Shown here: positions 62,968 to 64,000 of the stretch, piece by piece
Position numbering within the stretch: position 1 is the stretch's first letter
Layout of the letters: each line of letters starts with the position of its first letter
NCBI GenBank assembly: GCA_019637955.1
Contig: JAHBUS010000011.1
Coordinates: 38,573 to 102,572, forward strand
Reading direction: 5' to 3'
Origin: Pseudobdellovibrionaceae bacterium
Lineage (GTDB): Bacteria > Bdellovibrionota > Bdellovibrionia > Bdellovibrionales > Bdellovibrionaceae
Length of the DNA: 64,000 bases
Translations under genes and position numbers: made by a program
The notes under the pieces: model-generated
What the model saw: the letters and a program-made list of their open reading frames with translations, nothing else
Told to the model about the DNA's origin: nothing
Databases searched by the model: none

Positions 62968-62981
62968 CGCTCTTTGAAAAC
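62968..62981 (+). promoter_or_regulatory. boxA-like antitermination site
   Basis: cgctctttgaaaac resembles the rRNA boxA consensus TGCTCTTTAACA and lies in the leader between promoter and 16S, as expected for Nus-factor antitermination. Confidence 0.6.
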
Positions 62982-63168
62982 TGAATAGCTAGACAAAGGT
63001 TTTTTTGAATTCTCGTGAAGTAGATCGCATCGCAAGATGCACCTCATGAGGCTGTTACAAGCCAAAATGTTGAAGTCTATTTCCAAAATTTCTTTGAATA
63101 TCAAAAACCCAAAAACAATGATTCCGCTTCAAGTAAGCGGATAAAGTGTTTGTGGAGTTTCAGAATTT

Positions 63169-64000
<832 letters not shown>

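Larger units (their letters stand above)
62859..63168 (+). other. 16S rRNA leader region
   Basis: About 310 bases without a gene. It contains an A-tract-rich UP-like element, a promoter, a boxA-like site and a leader with a hairpin ccgct/agcgg (63124-63140) that likely helps RNase III processing of pre-16S. No open frame here is credible. Confidence 0.85.

Overview
The window is a chromosomal segment from a GC-rich member of the Bdellovibrio lineage (Bdellovibrionota/Oligoflexia). This placement rests on the 16S rRNA start at the right edge, which has a very short V3 helix and Bdellovibrio-like signature stretches, and on the gene content. I could not resolve the genus. The whole stretch is dense, mostly co-directional and chromosomal in character. 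No phage, insertion sequence, plasmid or CRISPR array was seen.

Layout. (1) 1-19.3 kb: the end of pyrG, then kdsD, kdsC, lptC, lptB and rpoN, which is the ancestral proteobacterial Kdo/LPS-transport/sigma-54 order. This block is split by an ~11.6 kb cassette (4347-15959) between kdsC and lptC. The cassette encodes two outer-membrane barrels, three TPR proteins, a small secreted protein, an FHA/AgmX-type protein and a TolQ-TolR-TolR motor, so it looks like a condensed Agl/Glt (myxobacterial gliding) envelope machine. LptC appears fused to an LptA-like domain. (2) 19.3-23.2 kb: potD, divergent from potABC (polyamine uptake). (3) 23.3-28.5 kb: three minor-pilin-like genes, one of them very large with C-type-lectin-like sequence. 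(4) 28.5-36.8 kb, minus strand: a tightly overlapping eight-gene operon of a MauG/CcpA-type di-haem enzyme, a pentapeptide-repeat protein, four HTTM-type membrane proteins, a PQQ-type beta-propeller and a small single-TM protein. Its function is not known to me, and it is the best candidate for an undescribed system here. (5) 36.9-39.7 kb: a thioredoxin-like protein, a possible papain-fold protein and an astacin-PA14 lipoprotein. (6) 39.8-52.9 kb: hpf, metK, lepA, three tandem signal peptidases, pyrB-carA-unknown-carB and an ABC-2 exporter. (7) 52.9-59.7 kb: pilD, a strong promoter, then pilMNOPQ and a lipoprotein gene. (8) 59.7-64 kb: an AT-rich gap with a small secreted protein, rarA, a cupin, an unknown gene, tRNA-Ala(UGC), an rRNA promoter and the start of 16S rRNA.

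Taken together the window is dominated by envelope biology: LPS synthesis and transport, a putative gliding motor, type IV pili (assembly platform, secretin, peptidase and minor pilins), protein export and secreted hydrolases. Nucleotide and SAM biosynthesis and the start of an rRNA operon make up much of the rest. Starts were chosen from Shine-Dalgarno spacing, ATGA/TGATG overlaps and signal-peptide position; many genes are translationally coupled.
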